Of a stretch of 9,114 bases of DNA, positions 6,599-9,114 are shown piece by piece. The DNA lies in the NCBI GenBank assembly GCA_019454865.1, contig JACFNJ010000100.1, positions 1-9,114 on the forward strand, given 5' to 3'. The stretch's first letter is position 1. Every line of letters starts with the position of its first letter. A model generated the notes under the pieces. It did not search any database and was not told the origin of the DNA. It saw only the letters and a list, made by a program, of their open reading frames with translations. The position numbers were made by a program, and so were the translations under genes. This DNA comes from Bacteroidia bacterium (GTDB taxonomy: Bacteria > Bacteroidota > Bacteroidia > UKL13-3).

Positions 6599-6931
6599 AT
6601 GAAAAAAATTAGTATTGTATTTTCTGTTTTTTTGTTTGCAGCATGTGCTGTAAAATTATCTGAACCAACGCAGGCAGATGCAACTCGTGTTAGTGGACAG
6701 TTTCCTAATTTTACTGTAGAAAACCTACAAAGTGGAAAACGAATTTATACCGAAAACTGTGCAAGTTGCCACAAATTAGCTAAACCAAGTGCTTTTAGTG
6801 AAGCAGATTGGAGAAAAATAGTACCAAATATGGTTGCTAAAGTGAACAAGAAAAACCCCAATAAGATAAATACAGCGGATGAGGATGTTTTATTGAAATA
6901 TCTTTTAACAATGGGTCCGTTGAGCAAATAA
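6599..6931 (+). CDS. Small lipoprotein monoheme cytochrome c
   Basis: This 110-residue protein has a lipoprotein signal ending in LFAAC (Cys16) and a single heme motif CASCH (54-58). The preceding GKRIYTENC (46-54) is typical of class I cytochromes c. Met78, in WRKIVPNM, is the probable distal ligand, and a C-terminal helix (DEDVLLKYL, 95-103) closes the fold. At about 70 residues the heme domain is minimal. It lies 27 bp after the dioxygenase gene on the same strand and is probably cotranscribed, suggesting a shared extracytoplasmic role that I cannot specify. It is not an obvious close paralogue of the cytochrome at 4847-5350: the linker is short and the sequence around the heme differs. 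It could be an electron carrier for the nearby nos system, but nothing in the sequence shows that. Confidence 0.88.
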   Translation: MKKISIVFSVFLFAACAVKLSEPTQADATRVSGQFPNFTVENLQSGKRIYTENCASCHKLAKPSAFSEADWRKIVPNMVAKVNKKNPNKINTADEDVLLKYLLTMGPLSK

Positions 6932-6979
6932 TTTACTTTCGATTATTTGTTGATGGTTCTTTAAATTGTATGAAAGAAA

Positions 6980-7408
6980 CTAATTGTTTCTAACCGGAGA
7001 AACCGGTTCTTGTGTGTTTAATAATACATCACCTTTAATTGATAATACAACATTAGCACCAGCATTAGAAATAACTGTTATGGTTTTGTGAAATTGTCCC
7101 GGTCTTCCGTATGAATTAAAAGCTGCTTTAATTAAGCCTTTTGCTCCAGGAGCAATGGGTTCCTTCGACCATTCAGGTGTAGTACATCCACAGCTTGCAA
7201 TTACGTTAGTAATTACCAAAGGAGATTTACCTTTATTGGTAAATTCAAAGGGATGAATTGCTAATGTGCCCTCTTTTATTTTCCCAAAATCATGTTCAAT
7301 TTTATCAAATTGAAGAATTGGTAAGGTGTCTGATGCTACAGAATTTTGAGCATTTATATTAATTGTAAAAAACACCAAAAAGGCAAAAAATGAAAGAAAT
7401 TTTTTCAT
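6980..7408 (-). CDS. DUF1573 exported protein (second tandem copy)
   Basis: This 142-residue protein has a clear Sec signal (MKKFLSFFAF, cleavage likely after INA at 20) and one DUF1573 domain of immunoglobulin-like fold. The conserved blocks are FDKIEHDFGKI (34-44), FEFTNKGKSPLVITNV (54-69) and SCGCTTPEW (72-80), then IAPGAKG (85-91). The Cys-Gly-Cys pair at 73 and 75 is the hallmark of the family; its function is unknown, and I do not assign metal or redox activity. It is a paralogue of the neighbour at 7473-7910, with the same order of blocks and nearly identical DNA around the SCGCTTP motif, so the pair arose by tandem duplication. It starts 19 bp after a terminator hairpin, which also contains a candidate promoter. 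It converges on the cytochrome gene at 6599-6931. Confidence 0.88.
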   Translation of the reverse strand: MKKFLSFFAFLVFFTININAQNSVASDTLPILQFDKIEHDFGKIKEGTLAIHPFEFTNKGKSPLVITNVIASCGCTTPEWSKEPIAPGAKGLIKAAFNSYGRPGQFHKTITVISNAGANVVLSIKGDVLLNTQEPVSPVRNN

Positions 7409-7418
7409 GTTTAATTAT

Positions 7419-7426
7419 CAAAAATA
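7419..7426 (-). promoter_or_regulatory. Candidate -7 promoter element overlapping the terminator tail, for the DUF1573 gene at 6980-7408
   Basis: The minus strand reads TATTTTTG, a full match to TAnnTTTG, directly after the T-run of the hairpin. TTG lies 17 bp upstream, inside the hairpin loop. If it is used, the leader would be only a few bases long. In such T-rich DNA a chance match is plausible. Confidence 0.25.
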
Positions 7427-7427
7427 A

Positions 7428-7460
7428 AAAAATAACCTGTGGACAACACAGGTTATTTTT
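7428..7460 (-). terminator. Rho-independent terminator between the two DUF1573 genes
   Basis: This is a perfect 14-bp stem (AAAAATAACCTGTG / CACAGGTTATTTTT) with a 5-nt loop, 12 nt after the stop of the upstream DUF1573 gene. On the minus strand it ends in a run of seven T. The next gene starts 19 nt beyond the stem. No gene ends to its left on the plus strand, so it most likely serves the minus strand although the shape is symmetric. Confidence 0.85.
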
Positions 7461-7472
7461 AGAGAAATAAAG

Positions 7473-7910
7473 TTATTTAGTTGGAGTTACAGCAGGAGTA
7501 GCATTAGCATTTTTTACTTCGCCTTTTAATGTAAGCGAAACCATCTCTCTACTTGCGTTTGATGTTACCGTTACTGATTTTGTAAATACACCTGGTGAAG
7601 CTGCATTGTATGTTGCTTTAACAAATCCTTTCTTTCCAGGAGCAATTGCTTCTTTCGTCCAATCAGGAGTAGTACATCCACAACTTGCTGCAGCATTAGT
7701 AATTATTAAAGGAGCTTTGCCAGTGTTAGTAATTACAAATGTGTATGTAGCCGGGACATTTTGAGGAATTACGCCAAAATCATGGGTTTCTTTTTCAAAT
7801 GTAATTTCAGCTTGATTTTTAGGTGTTGGTTTTTGCGCTGCAACAGCTTGCGCTTTAACGGTAATAGTAGCGCTAATTGCTACTAATGCGGTAATAATAA
7901 ATTTTTTCAT
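7473..7910 (-). CDS. DUF1573 exported protein (first tandem copy)
   Basis: This 145-residue protein has a Sec signal (MKKFIITALVAISATITVKA, then Gln21), a short Ala/Pro/Lys linker and a single DUF1573 domain. The blocks are FEKETHDFGVI (38-48), FVITNTGKAPLIITNA (58-73), SCGCTTPDW (76-84) and IAPGKKG (89-95), ending in an Ala/Thr/Pro-rich tail. Cys77 and Cys79 form the family's Cys-Gly-Cys motif. The protein is probably periplasmic or surface-exposed; no function is known. It diverges from the E1 gene at 8123 across 212 bp. A possible promoter for it (minus strand TATTTG at 7937-7942 with TTTG 21 bp upstream) is imperfect. It is followed by a strong terminator, so it can be expressed as a single-gene transcript. 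Confidence 0.9.
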   Translation of the reverse strand: MKKFIITALVAISATITVKAQAVAAQKPTPKNQAEITFEKETHDFGVIPQNVPATYTFVITNTGKAPLIITNAAASCGCTTPDWTKEAIAPGKKGFVKATYNAASPGVFTKSVTVTSNASREMVSLTLKGEVKNANATPAVTPTK

Positions 7911-8072
7911 GTTTTAAAATTATAGTCTTCTATTGTCAAATACCGTTCCAAAATTTTATTTATCAAAACGGATTGCCGAAATTATGTAAGCTAAACTAAA
8001 TTTCAAAAGCATACCCCTTAAAATTATCTTAACTATTTAAAGTACTTATTAAAGCCTACTTAATCAGTGTAT

Positions 8073-8103
8073 TTTGTTGGATGCAACTTGCGTTATATAT
8101 TTG
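8073..8103 (+). promoter_or_regulatory. Bacteroidota-type promoter for the E1 gene (TTTG-N19-TATATTTG)
   Basis: TTTG at 8073-8076 and TATATTTG at 8096-8103 match the Bacteroidota primary-sigma consensus (-33 TTTG, -7 TAnnTTTG) exactly, with a 19-bp spacer. Transcription would begin a few bases downstream, leaving a leader of roughly 10-15 nt before the ATG at 8123. This is the clearest promoter in the window. Confidence 0.75.
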
Positions 8104-8122
8104 AAGCCTAAAGTTTATCATA

Positions 8123-9114
8123 ATGGGAAATACAAACCAGGCAAAAATGAGTGCTGAAGAGTTTAAAAAAGTTATACTTGATGATTATAATTTAGCATAT
8201 AGCAGTAGGCAAACCAGCTTATTAGGAAGAAAAGAGGTATTAACCGGAAAAGCCAAGTTCGGTATTTTTGGTGATGGCAAGGAGCTTCCTCAAATAGCTA
8301 TGGCTAAAGCGTTTAAAGATGGTGATTTCAGAAGTGGATACTATCGCGATCAAACCTTTATGATGGCTATTGGGCAACATACCATACAAGAATTTTTTGC
8401 GCAATTATATGCACACACAGACGTAAATGCCGAACCCGCAAGTGCCGGACGAATGATGAACGGGCACTTCGGCACACGAACATTAAATGACGATGGAACC
8501 TGGAAAAACTTAAAAGAAATAAAAAACTCTTCCAGTGATATTTCACCTACAGCGGGTCAAATGCTTCGCTTGGTAGGATTAGCACATGCAAGCAAATATT
8601 ACAGACAAAATGCAGATTTAATTGGTGAAAACCAATTTAGCAACAATGGAAACGAAGTAGCATGGGGTACTATTGGTAATGCATCAAGCAGTGAAGGACA
8701 TTTTTTTGAAGCCATTAATGCTGCTGGAGTTTTACAAATTCCTATGGTAATATCAGTTTGGGATGATGGATATGGTATATCTGTTCCTGCAAAATATCAA
8801 ACAACAAAAGAAAACATATCTGAAATATTAAAGGGATTTCAGCGTGATGATAAAAACAAAGGTTTTGAAATTATTGTTGTAAAAGGATGGGATTATGTTG
8901 AGCTTATTACTGCTTATGAAAAAGCCGGAAAAATAGCACGAGAAGAGCATGTTCCGGTTTTAGTACACGTTACTGAACTTACTCAACCGCAAGGGCACTC
9001 AACCTCTGGTTCGCATGAACGATACAAATCAAAAGAAAGATTAGCCTGGGAACAAGATTTTGACTGTGTTGCAAGATTCCGAAAATTTATTATTGACAGC
9101 AATATAGCAACCTC
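8123..9114 (+). CDS. Thiamine-diphosphate-dependent 2-oxoacid dehydrogenase E1, alpha-type N-terminal part (partial, runs off right edge)
   Basis: 330 complete codons are visible and the frame is open at the edge. The protein shows E1-alpha features in order: YRDQ (74-77), SAGRMMNGHFG (107-117), the ThDP-binding stretch GNASSSEGHFFEAINAAG (185-202), IPMVISVWDDGYGIS (206-220) and the loop GHSTS (291-295), whose His292 aligns with the conserved active-site-loop histidine. The enzyme would decarboxylate a 2-oxoacid (branched-chain or pyruvate; not decidable here) and pass the acyl group to E2 lipoyl domains in the cytoplasm. Compared with the canonical GDG...NN motif, the Mg-binding Asp is Asn186 and the Asn is Asp215, a reciprocal exchange. 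Bacteroidota often encode E1 as one alpha-beta fusion of about 650-800 residues, but the beta half lies outside this window. The start follows an in-frame TGA at 8102; Met9 is a possible alternative. Confidence 0.88.
   Translation, partial: MGNTNQAKMSAEEFKKVILDDYNLAYSSRQTSLLGRKEVLTGKAKFGIFGDGKELPQIAMAKAFKDGDFRSGYYRDQTFMMAIGQHTIQEFFAQLYAHTDVNAEPASAGRMMNGHFGTRTLNDDGTWKNLKEIKNSSSDISPTAGQMLRLVGLAHASKYYRQNADLIGENQFSNNGNEVAWGTIGNASSSEGHFFEAINAAGVLQIPMVISVWDDGYGISVPAKYQTTKENISEILKGFQRDDKNKGFEIIVVKGWDYVELITAYEKAGKIAREEHVPVLVHVTELTQPQGHSTSGSHERYKSKERLAWEQDFDCVARFRKFIIDSNIAT

Noticed and set aside
6975..7008. Two small hairpins (AGAAAC-TAATT-GTTTCT and AACCGG-AGAAA-CCGGTT) near the convergent gene ends, considered as terminators
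   Set aside because: Stems are only 6 bp, neither is followed by a proper T-run, and they overlap the 3' end of the DUF1573 coding sequence.
7911..8122. Possible riboswitch or small RNA in the DUF1573-E1 divergent gap
   Set aside because: The gap is short and AT-rich, and the E1 promoter leaves a leader of only about 10-15 nt. I saw no conserved riboswitch core or strong hairpin.

Overview
The window is AT-rich chromosomal DNA that looks like Bacteroidota. The signs are a promoter matching the family's TTTG / TAnnTTTG pattern, almost no Shine-Dalgarno sequences, two DUF1573 proteins, relaxed lipoprotein signals, and a clade II ('atypical', Sec-exported) nitrous oxide reductase. No ribosomal or other taxonomic marker is present, so the phylum is an inference and no genus can be named.

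Bases 1-5350, all on the minus strand, hold a nitrous oxide reduction (nos) cluster. In transcription order it runs: a lipoprotein monoheme cytochrome c (4847-5350), clade II nosZ (2828-4813), a membrane protein fused to NosL (1778-2770), nosD (552-1787) and nosF (1-555, cut by the window edge; nosY is expected next). The logic is electron delivery by the cytochrome, reduction of N2O to N2 by NosZ with its CuA and CuZ centres, and copper supply and CuZ assembly by NosL and the NosD-NosF(-NosY) ABC complex. A strong hairpin terminator lies between nosZ and nosL. The accessory genes nosL-nosD-nosF overlap each other and look translationally coupled.

Bases 5351-5674 are a divergent intergenic region with a candidate promoter for the nos cluster and several inverted repeats. 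To the right, on the plus strand, are a YgiD/DODA-type extradiol dioxygenase with an N-terminal export-like signal (5675-6571) and a second small lipoprotein cytochrome c (6599-6931), probably one transcript.

Bases 6980-7910, minus strand, carry two tandem paralogous DUF1573 exported proteins separated by a perfect 14-bp hairpin terminator. From 8123 to the right edge, plus strand, runs the N-terminal part of a thiamine-diphosphate-dependent 2-oxoacid dehydrogenase E1, preceded by a textbook Bacteroidota promoter.

I found no IS element, phage gene, CRISPR array, tRNA or rRNA. The nos cluster itself is a known system. The points most worth a second look are the membrane-NosL fusion, the terminators placed directly before the next start codon, the reciprocal Asp/Asn exchange at the expected Mg-ThDP ligands of the E1, the repeat-rich divergent region and the high number of CCGG sites.
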